Positions 30,786 to 43,400 of a stretch of 64,000 bases of DNA are shown piece after piece. The position numbers and the translations under genes are program-made. The stretch is from Prorocentrum cordatum (taxonomy: Eukaryota > Sar > Dinophyceae > Prorocentrales > Prorocentraceae), in assembly GCA_963575745.1 (NCBI GenBank), contig CAUYUJ010003559.1, positions 472,423-536,422 on the forward strand, read 5' to 3'. Position 1 is the first letter of the stretch. Every line of letters begins with the position of its first letter. The notes beneath the pieces are model-generated. The model did not search any database. It was not told where the DNA came from and was given only the letters and a program-made list of their open reading frames with translations.

Positions 30786-32072
30786 TCAGCTTTGGAGAGG
30801 ATGTCGTCTTCCTTGACGACCACAGCTCGCTTTGCAGCGGCGGTTGAGCATACTCGCATAGTGGTCACCCGGTCGGCATCTAGTATTAGATTGCTGTTCG
30901 GACAGGACTACCTTTGACATTTCTGTCGTAAAGCAAGGTTCGACAGATCGACCATTTTCATCTGAATCCAGTCCGTAGTTGTCGTCTTCGATCATGGTGC
31001 ACATTGGGACGTAGTACGTCTCCTCGGTATCGGAGTCATGAGCGCGCCCCCGCTTCGGCAGGTGCCCCCGCGGCTCACCAGCTACAGTGATCAGCGCACT
31101 TTGATATGGAACCAGCTGCGTAGGTATGGCGAAGGAGTCCTCTGGTGGAGTTGCCTCCAACAGTTCCTTGTCCTCTTGTAGTTCTGCATGCCGCACTTCC
31201 GCGACAAGCGACGCAATATCAGCATCTGATTCTTCGTAAATCGTAGAAAGCCGCCCATCCTCGTGCGGTGGTGCGGCCTATGAGGTTTCTCTTGTGGTTT
31301 CCTCCGGTGTCGGTGCATCTGCCAATTCCTCAAATCTTGGCATTGCCTGATCAAAACCTGCTTGAGGTTTAGTGGGCTTCAGGCATTGAATAACTCTCGA
31401 ATGTGCTGATCCAGTTATATCTTGTAGATTCATAGCAGCACCTTCTCCATCATGATAATGGAATCCTGGATTCACGTCGTTGTCGTAGCGGGCCAAAGTG
31501 CAGCTGTCGGCATAAGTAACCGGAGGCAGCTTATGAAAACTCTTAGCTAACCTGACCGAAACCACATTCTCAATACAAAAGAAGTTCCTGATAAGGCACT
31601 GCAGAGCTGAGTGCACCTTGGGCGATAGACGGCTTGCAGTCGTCATCTGACGCGTCCCTTTCTTGGTCGGCTCATAGCCAAAGGTCAAAGCAGGTCTCTC
31701 CGCTGATAGGCTGGATACGAATGTTAACACTCTGCGTAGTGCAGAACTGTCGGAGCCAATCTCTCGGGCGATCAGTGCCCCAATGTATAATGAACGCCTT
31801 GCGTCGCCGTATTCTACTTGAACATCTCGATTCGCCACTCGGATGATGACCTGACCCCATTTCGGGCCCATTCGTTGCAACTGGGAACGGGTCATTCCAG
31901 CCTCCCCAGTCATCCTTCGTGGTCGTGGGGCGATGATAATCGACCAAGTCTCCTTCATCTCAATGGTGCTGACCAGTAATAGCCGCTTTCGTGCGTACGG
32001 CCCGATTGGTCTCAGCCGCTGGCGTGGCCTGTGTGATAGCTTCAATACATACCCTGCGCATCGTCTGTTCAC
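30786..32072 (-). pseudogene. copia-1 linker between integrase and RT
   Basis: Two open frames (31278-32072 and 30786-31196) with a frame change between. In an alternative frame DLVDYHRP...KDDWGGW (about 31945-31900) is the basic-aromatic motif seen after the integrase of dinoflagellate copia elements, followed by GQVIIRVANRDVQV. The second part is acidic and low in motifs. Confidence 0.6.
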
Positions 32073-32350
32073 GAGTGGTCCGACGTTTCCGTCGGCCGCT
32101 CGTGGCCCGAGACAGGTAGGTCAGGGATCATTGCGGTTTGCCGTCCAAACAGAGCGTTATCTGGCGACGCCCCGTCGTGGAAGGTGAACGCGCTGGCGGC
32201 GAACAGGGCCTCGCGCAGTAGTCGGGTGAACACGCGAGGTATATCTAGCCCATTGGGTTCAGCTTCCGCGACGTGAAGTAGATGGCGCGGGGTGCCACGT
32301 CTGACCTCGATCGTTGTAGCGCGCTGTCCAAGCACGCGCATCCTGTCCAG
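32069..32350 (-). pseudogene. copia-1 integrase C-terminal fragment
   Basis: LLREALFAASAFTFHDGASP followed by FGRQTAMIPDLP is the end of an integrase core (A-x-N-x-x-x-x-x-G-x-SP...G-R-x-P-x-M type). The catalytic residues would lie upstream and are missing. Confidence 0.65.
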
Positions 32351-32379
32351 CGCCTTTTGCTTTGAGGATTGCGTCGGGA

Positions 32380-32415
32380 GGGATAGAGAGAGAGAGAGAG
32401 AAAGAAATAGAGAGA

Positions 32416-32463
<48 letters not shown>

Positions 32464-32735
32464 ACACACAAAACAAGGAAAAAAAATAAAACAAAAAAAA
32501 GGAGAGAGAGAGATAGAGAGAGAGAGGGAGAGAGGGAGAGAGGGAGAGAGGGAGAGGGAGAGAGAGAGAGAGAGAGAGCGCGAAAGAGACACAGAGAGAG
32601 AGAGAGGAGGAGAGAGAGAGAGAGAGCGAGAGAGAGAGAGAGAGGTGTAGAGGTAGAGGGCGAGAGAGAGAGAGAGGGCGCGCAAGCGAACGAGCGAGAT
32701 GAGAGAGAGAGAGAGAGAGAGAGAGAGGACCCCCC
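32380..32735. repeat. (GA)n microsatellite
   Basis: About 350 bases of GA with A-rich inserts. It contains the non-repetitive string GGGCGCGCAAGCGAACGAGC that recurs at 50.18 kb. Confidence 0.95.
32642..32712. repeat. Direct repeat flanking element A, left copy
   Basis: GAGGTGTAGAGGTAGAG, GA units, then GGGCGCGCAAGCGAACGAGC and GAGATGAGAG. It matches 50149-50212 with one substitution and a short GA-length difference. Confidence 0.8.
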
Positions 32736-32789
32736 CCCCTCAAAAAAAAAAACAACAACAACAGCAGCAAAATATTATATATTAAAAAA

Positions 32790-32872
32790 CATGCGATATA
32801 TATATATATATATATGTATATACACCTCTATATATATATATACATATATATACATATATATATATATAGAGG
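32790..32872. repeat. (TA)n microsatellite
   Basis: TATATA with ACACCTC and ACAT interruptions. Confidence 0.9.
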
Positions 32873-33039
32873 CAGCGGGCCCGCCCAAAATGCGCCCGCT
32901 CGCATTCCTCGGTGCACTGGTAGAACTGCTGGGTGCGCTGGCTCTTGCCGATGCCGATGAGCGCGCCTGCGCGGGCGGGCGAGCGGCGCGGGCGGCTGGG
33001 GATCAGACGAACGCCCTCGGAAACGACGGAGCGAAAAGC

Positions 33040-33149
33040 GATAGAGAGGAGAGGCAGAGAGAGAGAGAGAGAGAGGGAGAGGGAGAGGGAGAGGGAGAGG
33101 GAGAGGGAGAGGGAGAGAGAGAGGGAGAGAGAGAGAGAGAGAGAAAAAG

Positions 33150-33183
<34 letters not shown>

Positions 33184-33220
33184 GAGAGAGGGAGAGAGAG
33201 AGACCGATGTATATATATAT

Positions 33221-33257
<37 letters not shown>

Positions 33258-33262
33258 ATCGG
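33040..33262. repeat. (GA)n with a long A run
   Basis: GAGAGG units, a run of about 36 A near 33147-33182 (one G within), then GA again. On the minus strand, element A would end in or next to this tract. Confidence 0.9.
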
Positions 33263-33624
33263 ACAAGTAGGCGGACCAGGGTCCGTCCGCGAGGCGCACT
33301 GCGGTGCGACAACTCGCATGCACTATTTGCGGCGGTGCAGCCTTAAGATACGAGGGCGGGCTACAAAACCCCCTCCCCCGGCGCAGTGCGACTGACGCTA
33401 CAGACGGCGGACAGACGATGAAGATCTCACCTGACAGACCGCGTGAGGTAAAAGGCCCCAACAAGAAAGGCGACGTGCTGGCACGTGGCTAGGCGGCTTG
33501 GCGGACCGCCAGTTGGGCGCTTGGCCGCTAAGCGGCGCGCAGTGACGGGGCACCCCCCGCCCCCACGCCCTGACACCGTGGACGCGGAGCCACACGTACA
33601 CACGGGCAGGCAGAAAGGAGGAGA

Positions 33625-34416
33625 TCAGCGCGGGGCACCAGGTGGAGCGCCGCGGAACGATGACAACATAGCTTGGATGTTGAGTGACGGCACGACACCA
33701 TCGGGCGAGGTCGTGAGCAGCTCGGCGAAGGCTCGCCCCGCGCTGTGCAGGCGCTGGAGTAGAGGACCTTGACGAGCTTGGGCAGCAGCGAGGTCCGCGG
33801 CGAGAGCTAAGCACCTCTGCTGAAGGGCAGCCATAGCCTGTGACAGCTCAGCTTCACGGTCGGTGAGAGATGGCTGCTCAGTGACATCCGCCGAGGATCT
33901 TGAGACAGAGGCGAGGTCCTCGGTACGCCTGTCCAGGTGGGCTAGCGGCGTGCGGGACCCTGAACGCTGACGTCCGTCACCCTTAAGAGGTGACTGGAGG
34001 GGCCGGCGCGACCCCAGGGCTGGAGCCGCTAGGGCCGCGCCCCGAGAGGTCAGGGGAACCGCTTCCTCTCGCTCAGCAACGGAGGGAGCGTGGGTGGGGC
34101 ACGAGGGCCTGTCTGGTTTAGTACCCTGCGGGGGGGCTGAAGCCGCCCCCGCGGGTCGCTGACGATGGAGAGGGGGAGTGGTATGCGCGGTGGGACCAGT
34201 CGTGGTGCCGTGCAAGGCCGCTGAGGTCGGTCGCGTAGAGGGTTGGTGACTCGGTGGGGCGGCATGGTTTGCAGCGTGTGGTGTCGGCGGTGCGTCCTCA
34301 ATGCCACCCAATCCTCGGGGGGCACCCGGGTCGTGGTCGGCGTCTTGGCGGTGACCGATATCGTCGTATGTGGGCGTTAACGCTCTTGGGGACGGCGTCG
34401 CAGTAGGGTTGCGAGG
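33625..34416 (-). CDS. Element A ORF4: -1 frameshift extension of ORF3 (coiled coil)
   Basis: No ATG precedes it; the frame is in -1 relation to ORF3 and open through the ORF3 stop. A shift at GGGAAAC (34416-34422) would add about 263 residues: a Pro/Thr/Ser/Ala-rich part, then a helical segment (LTDREAELSQAMAALQQRCL, LAADLAAAQARQGPLLQRL) and a Gly/Pro tail. It is thus a candidate minor C-terminal form of the pol protein. Contains hairpins at 34008 and 34123. Confidence 0.5.
   Translation of the reverse strand, partial: PRNPTATPSPRALTPTYDDIGHRQDADHDPGAPRGLGGIEDAPPTPHAANHAAPPSHQPSTRPTSAALHGTTTGPTAHTTPPLHRQRPAGAASAPPQGTKPDRPSCPTHAPSVAEREEAVPLTSRGAALAAPALGSRRPLQSPLKGDGRQRSGSRTPLAHLDRRTEDLASVSRSSADVTEQPSLTDREAELSQAMAALQQRCLALAADLAAAQARQGPLLQRLHSAGRAFAELLTTSPDGVVPSLNIQAMLSSFRGAPPGAPR
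34008..34038 (-). other. Element A hairpin H1
   Basis: Sense RNA: lower arms GCGGCCCUAG and CUGGGGUCGC (10 bp with two G-U), bulged C, upper stem GGC/GCC, loop UCCA. Confidence 0.7.
34123..34156 (-). other. Element A hairpin H2
   Basis: Arms ACCCGCGGGGG and CCCCCGCAGGGU (11 bp, one bulged A), bulged C, GGC/GCC, loop UUCA. Confidence 0.75.
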
Positions 34417-37400
34417 TTTCCCGACGGGACGGGGTTTTCGTTGGCTAGTCCGTCGTCCAAAGCGTCCGATCCCCCACCGTCTTGAAAGGGAACGGCGTTG
34501 TCATGTGGGTGGGCTGACGCACTCAATGGCGAAGTCGGGGGCGCCGTGCGGGTGCCCGCCGAGGCGGGGTTTGCGCTGGCTGCCTCGTCGCCCAGGAAGT
34601 CCAAACCTCCGCCAAAGCCGAACGGGTCGTCCTCCTGTTCGTCGAATAACACCCGTTGGGCCTCGGCCCAGAGCTCGTCGGGGTTTTGTGGGATGTCTGG
34701 TCCAGCCACGGGTGGAGCCTGGTCAGACAGCAGGGGATTTGGTTCCATTTTGTTTAGTTCTGCAGCTGTGAACCCAGCCCTGCGGTGTGGGAGAGGAAGT
34801 GTACGATGTCTCCGCTCGTAGATGGCAACGGCGACTCCATGGAGCACGGTCGCTTGGCGGTGTCGTGCTTTGGCAGCTTCAACAATGTCGTCTGGAAGGT
34901 TATGAGTACGTGCTGCCGCTGTGGCGAGGGCGTCGGCCTGACGATTGAACTCCTCCGCGATGGGCCCGATGAGCCCGAGGTCGATGCCCATGTCGCCCTG
35001 GTGGCTAGCGACTTTCTCAACGCGGAACATGTTTGGCTTGGCCATGACACATCGGTGGACCTTTTCCCAGAACTCCCCGTGCGTGCCCTGCGGAGGTGAG
35101 TGTCCGTCGATGATCCTTTGGAAGCCGTCGACCACCGCCTGGTTGTCCACGAAGACGTGTACGGGCCGTTCAGCACATGCCGTGAGGTGGACAATGGCGA
35201 GGGTCTCCGCAAGCTGTGCGTTCTGCGTGATGCCGTGAACGCGCGCACTGTAGTTCATGCGGTGGTCGATGCCGTAGTAGACGCCGTAGCCCGCTCTTGC
35301 AAGCAAAGGGATGGCTTGATTGGTGCATGCACCGTCCGTGGCAGCGTAGACCCATGTCCAACCAGTGTCGTGGTCAAGGTAGGTGGTGTAGGAGTCCTGG
35401 GCTGAAGCCGCAGGATCTCCCTCAGGCGGAGGCCGCGGTATGGGTTGAGGTAGCGGGTCCCTCGCGAGGTCGGCTTGCAAATCGAGGAGAGCTGGGTCCT
35501 CATCGAAGAGCCCGCAATGTCTTGTGTGCGGAGGAAGACGGGCCCACTGCTCGTCACTGATGAGGGTGGTGAGAGGGACTCTTTCACGGGCCCAGCACTT
35601 GCAGTCACGCACAGTGTGCTCCTGAGTTTCCTCTTCCTCATCACAGTAACGGCAAATAGGGCTGGGATCAGCGGACGTATTTGATCGAGAACGTCGCTGT
35701 TGGGTGTGGTCCCCGCCCGACAGGTAGTTTAAGAGGAGCGCCAGCTGCCATGCGTTGCATTTGGCAGCTCCTTTGGTGCGGGCGAGCCACGTGCTGGCGA
35801 AAAGGTCGAGGCCCTGTCTGACCGAAGCCAGGTGTCCAAGGTCATGACGCCGTGGCTTGATTTTTCTCAGAAAGGCTCTGCGTTGCGAGGCGCGCAGCAT
35901 GTGAAGGAAGGCGTTTTGGGGGAGGTTCAGCCAGCTGATCTGACAGCCCCAGTCGTCGTACATGGTGCCAAATGTGGGCCAAGTCCAACGGAGCTGCTGA
36001 AGCGTCTGAACAAGTCGTCCAACAGGTCCTCCGCCAAAAAGGGTCTGGACATGGTGTTGGAGATCCCTGACGAGGCCGCAGAGAGTGGCGTCGCGGTTGA
36101 CCTGTCGCCGCAGGCACAGGAAGACTTCACGCTGCATAATGGCGTCAATCTCCAGGGCGTGCCCTGGGACGCACACGGCCATGAGAGTCCAAAACTCGAC
36201 CCACCTGTTTCCCTTGGGGCGGATAGCCGCCTTAAGGGCATGGTTGTAGGCAGTTTTGACGGGGCCTGATGGGGCTTGGATGTCAGTGCCCGTGGTACAG
36301 ACGCTGGCAGCAAGGGAGCGGGCGTGCCGCGCCTTAATACGCATCGGAGATGGGAGCTTGCCAATACGCGGCAGGCGACTAGTCGCCCTGCGTACGCGGG
36401 CGTCAGCGGTGGCCGTGAGGTTGAGCGCGGCTGGAGCCGGCGCTGCCTCGGCGTTGATGTAACTTCCGACGAGCTTGAAGGAGTCGACCACGCGTAGGGG
36501 CCGCTCCGCCAAGGTAAGCTGGGTAACGGCGGTGCGAAGCTCGTCAGTAAGCGCCCGCCCCGCCACTTTTCCAGGATGGATGCGTTGACCAGAAAATCGA
36601 TCAAACTTGGCGGTTTCATCAAGAGATTTTTGCAAATCGGGCGCGGTGTGGGTAGTGGAGTTGCTGTCGTCAACAAAGGTAGTGCTGAGAGACCGCGGCA
36701 CGTAACGATGCTGTCTCTTGGTCCAGACGCACATGAGCAGCTTAATGTCGTCCAGGGACCAAGAGCTTCCCTGGAGGTGACCGTTTGTCCTGGCCATTTC
36801 CTTAGAGTGCGCGCCGTTCATGCGGATGTAACGTTTGTGGCGCCTGTAGAAGTTTCTGCGGACAGTAACGATGTCTTGGGGACACCCCGCGTGAAGCGCG
36901 AGGTTAAGGCATATGTCCGTGATGAGATAGTCGAAACACTTCTGACGGTCCAGGGCAGCTCCAGCCAAGGGAAGGAGAAGGGCTCTGGCGTGTTCGATGC
37001 GAAGGGCGAGAGAAGTGCTGACGTCCCCAATGGTAGCTTTGGGGACAGCGCCAAAACTCGTGGCGTGGGTCCATCCTTTCCGCCAGTCCGTGAGGCTGCG
37101 GTAAGCTGGTGCTTCCCACGCGTACATCCAAACGGAAAGCACCGAGAGAAGTCGTTGGTCCGTTGGGAGTTCGCCTCGGCCTTTTCGGAGGCACGGGTTT
37201 GGGACGTGGAGGAGGGGTTCTGGGATGGTGCCAGTGCGTTGCATAGCTCGTAGAACGCTGGCGAAGAGGCGAAGAATGTCATCGGGAAGCTCCTTTGCCT
37301 CCTTAGTAGTCCAACCGTCCAGACCCCCCGCGCGTCTCGGTGAACGGGTGCGAATGAAGTGGATGAGTTGGTCGTCGGTGAGGTGGAAAGGGGTAGCTGG

Positions 37401-40400
37401 TGATGGCGTAGGCAGCTCCTGTCGGTACTCGTCGTAGAAGTCGGCCCACGTCGGCATGGCTTCGGCGTCGTGTCCCGCACGTGCGCGGTACCTGCCCAAG
37501 ATGGGCTCCCAGGTGTCGACCATGAGCTTCAGCATGTCCTTGATGTTAGCAACAATGGCGTTGGCAGGGAGGATGTCGGGGACTTGCGCAGGTGGTGGTT
37601 CACGGGGGTGATCTTCGTCGCTGTCCGTGACGGGCGAACTACCGTCGCCGGGGCTGAAGCCGCCAGCTTCGGTGTCAGCGTCGCTGTCGTCCGTGTAGGC
37701 TTCATCAGGTTTGAAGGCGTTGGTGTCGCAGTGGAGTTTTGTATCGTCAGGAGTGGTAGGCGTGCGGAGGTACGCCGTGGGCGAGCTATCAGCAGCTCGT
37801 GCGTATATGGCCGCCTTTCGCCCGCTTGGCTCACGGACGCCCTCGGCCCATATCTTGATGCGCTCCGCCTTGGCACGGTTCGCGCGTCGCGCCAGCTCTA
37901 AGTCGAGATGTTGGATCAAAACGTCAAGGTGCTCCCCGTGCGGCACTGGCTCGTCTGGGGCCCAGGCCTCGGGGAATTCCAGGAGAACCGTGGGGCGCAG
38001 CTTGTGGCATAAGAGGCGGGCCGCGGCCCACGTGCAGTCGATGCGCTGCGCGAGGTACGGCGGGATAGCACGGCAATCTAGATGGTGGTGCTGTCCGATG
38101 AAACGGAGCTCGCAGAGTTGCCGATGGAGCTTGCGCAGTCGGTTCATGTGAATCGTGGAAGCTCCGTAGGTGGGGAACGCGCGGGGGACAACCGGTCGAT
38201 CCTCGAACGTAGGCGTGAGCCCGTGCATGGTGGGGGGCTTCTTTTTTGGTTGGTGGGGCGGTGGAGGTGGCAGATCGCGTAGACGGGTGAGATGGTACTC
38301 ATGACTGGCCTCGTTAGCCAGGGTGAACATGCGCTCCACGTCGTCTCGTGCGTCGGCCTGCTCCATGCGGTCCTGGTACCGCCCAGCGATGAGGGTCCCA
38401 AGTGCTTGCAGCTCGTGCCCCTCATGAACTCCATCGTCGGGCGGGTAGGGCGTAGGGGCAAGAAGGCGTCGGGCCGTATGGTCGAGGCGACTGAGGTCAA
38501 GCGTGACCTGGAGGCCAACGTGAGACTTCGCAGGCAAGTCGCGAAGGTAGCAGAAGTCGGTGACAAGGGATCGCGCCGCCTGGTTGGCAATGATGTAATC
38601 GATGCGCGAAGTGCGGGGGCACTTGGTGACGCGGTCCCAATCAGGGATATTGCCATAGGTGTGCATGGTGTGGTCTGGTGTGCCCTCAGCGACGTTGGAC
38701 CATCCGTGCTGCAACATGTGCAGAAGGTGTGGATTGTCGTCAATGTTCGTGTTGGCGTCCATGCAGATGAAGTAGGGTGCTGAGCCGACCCTAGCGGCGG
38801 CACAGTCAGCGAGCCGAAAGAGAGCTGTGCTGTCTCCTCCAGCAATCCCGTAAAGGCTCGCTATGTAGATCCCCGCGGGCCCATGGTTATTTCGTCGCCG
38901 CCTACGGCGGTGTTGAGTGCAGAGTGGGAGAAAGACCTCATGCCATCTTTTCTTGGCCTTGAGGGCGGCGATACAGGGCGCATTGTCGTCGACAGTGGAG
39001 TCGACGATGGCATCCTTAGAGAGAATGGCGACCCCTCCCGAGGCGCCAGTGTTGCCCACAACGGTGTGATCAGTGCCGCCGTGGGCAGCTCTGCGCTGGG
39101 CTCGCGCCAGATCAAGGTCAGGCCCAAGACTGGCGTGGTATCCACCGTGGAGAGGATTGGCGGCGCTGGTAGCGATGGCTTGCCTAGTCGGCTTGGCATG
39201 TCGGGTCTCCTGCAGTGCTATGACAGCGGCGTTGTGGTCGACACCAAGGGCGGTGATGGTTGGCCAGTTCGCTGAGAGACTGGTGATGTTAAGGCTGACG
39301 AGGTGTATGGAGCGACCTGGCCCGTCTCCATCGGTGGAACTGGGGTTTGCGCGCCCCGCACGGTGAAGGTCAGCTTGACCCTCGCCCCAGTAGGAGGCTT
39401 GGCCACAGTAGGAGCTCATGGCGTTACTATGGGCTAGCTTGATCGGGGCTGAAGCCGCCGTCAGGCCAACCATATAGGAGGGACACGGTCGGCACTGCGC
39501 CAGGGGGGGTTCATAAATATTAGTAAAAATGTCACGAAAATTCCTCCTCACTCCTGTACTGTAGGGGACGAGGGGAGGAGAAGTGAGACGGCAGCAGTGG
39601 GAGAGGGAGGCGGCTCCTCGATCCATCCTGCCGAACGCAAAGACAAAAGCGAGACAGCGGCGGCGGCCAGGCGCGGCGGCGGCACAACGCACGCGCATGT
39701 ACTGCGCACGCGCCACCGCTGGTCCCTGCTGCGGTGACACGCCCGCCCCGTCAGTGTCTTGATGAGCAGCATCTGGTGGAACGACTCCAGCAGCACGATC
39801 GGAAGCCTGACGCTGGGCCTCGTCCATGCCCGCTGCCGTGAGGCCCACGTTGCGGACAGGGCTGATACCCCGCGGGGCCGCAGCTGCCGCGGCAGCAGCC
39901 GAGGTGGCGGGGGCACCGCCCCGACTCTGAGGTGAGAGCGGTGAGCCCCCGCCAAAACCCGCCACAAGGTTCTTGACACGGTACTTGTTCTTGAACGGGT
40001 CGAAGGTTGGCGCCTCGTCGATGGGGACGATCACGCGGGTGGGCAGCTGCGGCTCGTGGTCCGTGGACGGCGTCGGCTCGAGGTCGACCTGGCTGGGGTC
40101 GATGACGCTGGCTCCGAAGCGTGGCACCACTTCGGGGGGTCGGCCATCGGCCTGAGTCTCGCGAGGCGGCGAGCTCGTGGAGCTCCCTGGGGCCTTGCGT
40201 GAACTGTGGCGGCTGCAGGTCCTGCTGCGCGGGACGCGCCCGCCCGTGTGACGGTCGCGTGGCGAAGTCGCCTGGGCATTAGCGCGCTCAGAATCCGCCC
40301 TGCTCGGGGATCGGATCGGCGCCGCGCAGGGTGATGGGCTGGGCTGGCGAGAGGCGCTTGTGCCGCCTTCCGCCGTGGCTGTGGCCTGGTCGGGGTCGGC

Positions 40401-43400
40401 CGCGTCTGGGCGGGGGCTGACGTGGTGGGCGCTTCCCTCGCTGTGCCTCGGGGAGGCGCTGCGATGCGCCTGGATGCGCGTGAGGACGAGCGGGGTGAGC
40501 GGCTGCCTCTCCCGCACAGGTGGGGCAGGTTTGGCCTGGGCAGGGCGCAGTGCTGCAGCTACGTTTGGCGGGGGCGTGTGCTGGCGCGGTTGCCAAGCGC
40601 GCACGTTCGCATCGCGCCATCCTTCGGGGCGCCCAGCCCTGCCACGGTTTGTTGCAGCCCCCTGGGCTGAAGCCGCAGGGGTTATCACTGCAGGCTGGTT
40701 GCTGGAGGGGCCCTCATGTCGGCCTGAGTAAAGGCCCCAGGCGCGCGTGGACCCTGGCACTGGCGAGGTGGCCCTTAGGGGATGTAGGGGTGCACGCGAG
40801 TAGCCGCTGGCCGCTGGGTGAACCCTGGCGTTGGGGGCTTGGCCGTAGCTGGAGGCGGCTGCTCCAGCAGCCGCGGGCCTGGCACCTATGGGTCCACGGT
40901 GGTAGGCGGCATCCCCGTCATAGGCCGTGTTACCGCCTGTCGGGACTCGCGCAGGGGAGCGGTAGCGTGGTGTGCCCTGCTGTCCTGCGTCACGTTGGTC
41001 CCGCTGCTGGATGCGCTGCTGGTGCTGTTGGTGACGCTGCCAGTCGGCTCTCGAGAGGGGACGGGTGTCGGGGAGGATGGTGGGCACGTCGGGCCGCTGC
41101 CAGCCCCGATAGACGTGCTCGAAGGCGTGGTCAGGGTAGGTCCCCCCTACGGGTGAGTATCGTCGCACATGCTCCGTGTAGTCGATGTTCTGCGGCTCTG
41201 AGATCGCCGTGATGTTGATGGCCCGCTGGTGCGCTGGTCCGTAGAGGCAGAAACTACCACGGTTGCTGCGGTCGTGGTTTAGCTCAGCTTCAGTAGTGGC
41301 ACGGCTCACCATGGCGTCACAGAGTCGCATATCGTAGTCGAGAGCTTGAGGCCCAGGACCACCCTCGGCGTCCCAGTACAGTACCACATCTCGCCAGCGG
41401 GTGCGGGTCATGTGGGTGCGCTCGGCGATCAACTCGCAGACGGTCCTGACCGTGACACGATCCCTGTACATGTTGGTAATGGCTAGGGAGAAGGGTCGGC
41501 GGACCGTCTTGTTGAAGGTGAGTTCCTCCTTGAGGGCCTGATGGGGGCTGAAGAGCACGTAGCCTTCCCTCCAAAGCGGTTGGTCGGGGGAAGGTTCTTC
41601 GGGCATCCCCGTTCCTGTGAATCCAGGTGGCCGCGTTGTGCCGTCAGGCAATCCCTGCCTGGGGATGCGCCGCGGCTGTGGTGGGAGGTACCATTGGCCC
41701 TGGTAGCCTGCTTGCCCTGGTTGTGGAGGTTCTCCCCCGGGGCCTGAAGGCGCTCGGGGGGGTTCCTTGAGGTCGTGGAGGGCTGGCGCGTTGCCGAATT
41801 GGCGGGCAAGGATGTGCGGCGGCATCCCTGTGGCACGAACGTCGAGCTGGTTGTGTGGCCTGGGAGGGTGGGGGCACCTGCTGGACAGGCAGCAAGTGTC
41901 GGAGTCCCTCTTATTGGTGCTGTATGCACACGTCCAACTGTTGCACGAGTAGTCCGTGGACCAGTCCATAAGTGTACGCAGTCCGCTGCGGCCGCAGTCT
42001 GGGCACGTTGGTTGGCCCGAGGTACCCAGCTGTGTGTTGCGGCGAGCCGCGCAATATTGGCAGCATTGGAATCGGCACTGTAGGCAAGACCAGCGCCCTG
42101 GCAAAGGCGGTAGCGCATGCTCGTTTGTGCCTGGGTCGTCTGGGTGGGGTCTCGGGCGATCCCACAAGGGCCAGACGTCAGCAAACCAGGATTGACCTGT
42201 AGTGCGGACTACCTCGGCGGGGAGGCGTGCTTCCTCGGCGTGGCACCTGATCCACTGGGGCCCCATATCCGCTGGTACCATGACGGTGCGCCAGGAGTCG
42301 TCCCCCTTAACGTGGACTTGGGTCGGTGCCCAGAGCTTTGTAGTGGTGTCGCCGTGATCATGATGCAGGATGACCCAGCCGTCACGCCCGTCCACCGTAG
42401 GGTCAATGACGCGGTAGCCCATGACTGTCGTCCCCCACGGTAAGTAGGCGCCATCGTGGTGATCACCAGGGTCGAGCCAGACCTCGATGCCAGGGGCGTT
42501 GACACGGGACCGCACATCACGCACGTGGTAGGCGAGGACGTGGTAGGCAGTCGGCTCCTCCTCCGTCACAATGTGCTCCCACGTCTCGATGCCGCTGTTG
42601 TCGGAGGTGGAGTTCCCGTCGCTCTGTCGTGACGAGCGAGAGGCAGATCGTCGCGCACGGGCGCGGCCTCGGGCGAGGGCGGCGGCCGCGCTGATGAGGG
42701 ATGGCGCACGGCGTTCGTCGACTCCAGATGACGTCGATGAGGGGTCTGGACTGTGGGCTAAGGCTGTGCCTGACTTGTGCGTGCGTGGTGGGTCCGACGC
42801 GGCCCCAGGGCTGGAGCCGCTGGGGCGCGACCCGTGTGCGTCAGGGTGCCCCCGCACGGGGACAGCTTGCAAGCCCGTGTACACCAGGTCGATGAGTGGT
42901 TTCGGGTCCAGCTGGAGTATGTGGAGCGAGACGCGTGGTCGAGGCTGATTAGGGTCGTCCCTGGTGGCTGCTTCCGTGTCGTAGTGCTGTTTGGCCCATG
43001 CTCGCGCCGCTTCTGGCGAGTATAGCGCCTGCGGTGGTGGCCATGCTGCCGCGATGGTTGATCTGCGCCTGGTGCTAGCTTCCTGGTCGTGAGCTTCAGC
43101 CGCCTCACGGAGATCTGGATGATCGTAGCCAGCAATGTGGAGGGCGTGCGCGCAGTCACCCATGCCATAGGCGTGTGGAAGGGCACGGCACCTGGAAGCA
43201 GCTTCTGTGGGGGCACACCAGTCCATGCGGATGAGGAGGCTCAGGACCCGAGGGTAAATGAGGCGCGCTCCGTGAGCCTCCCCTTTCACGTAGTTGTGCC
43301 TGTTTTCCCCGCGCGGTGGTTGGGTGGCTTCGCACATCCAGAGTGCGATGGGTCCCCACGCGAGGGTGTCGTCTTCGAGACTGTAGGGCGGGTGGGGCGG

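Larger units (their letters stand above)
29185..32350 (-). mobile_element. Ty1/copia-type retrotransposon pol remnant (copia-1)
   Basis: Read on the minus strand from 32350, the order is integrase C-terminal part, linker, RT and RNase H, as in Ty1/copia. At the 5' side it is cut by the GA/TA microsatellites at 32.38 kb. Several frame changes and stops are present. Confidence 0.8.

Noticed and set aside
32362-33464. ORFs rich in Glu-Arg or Ser-Leu in the GA satellites (also 49.2-50.5 kb)
   Set aside because: Direct translation of (GA)n; includes the upstream extension of ORF1 before the ATG at 49075.
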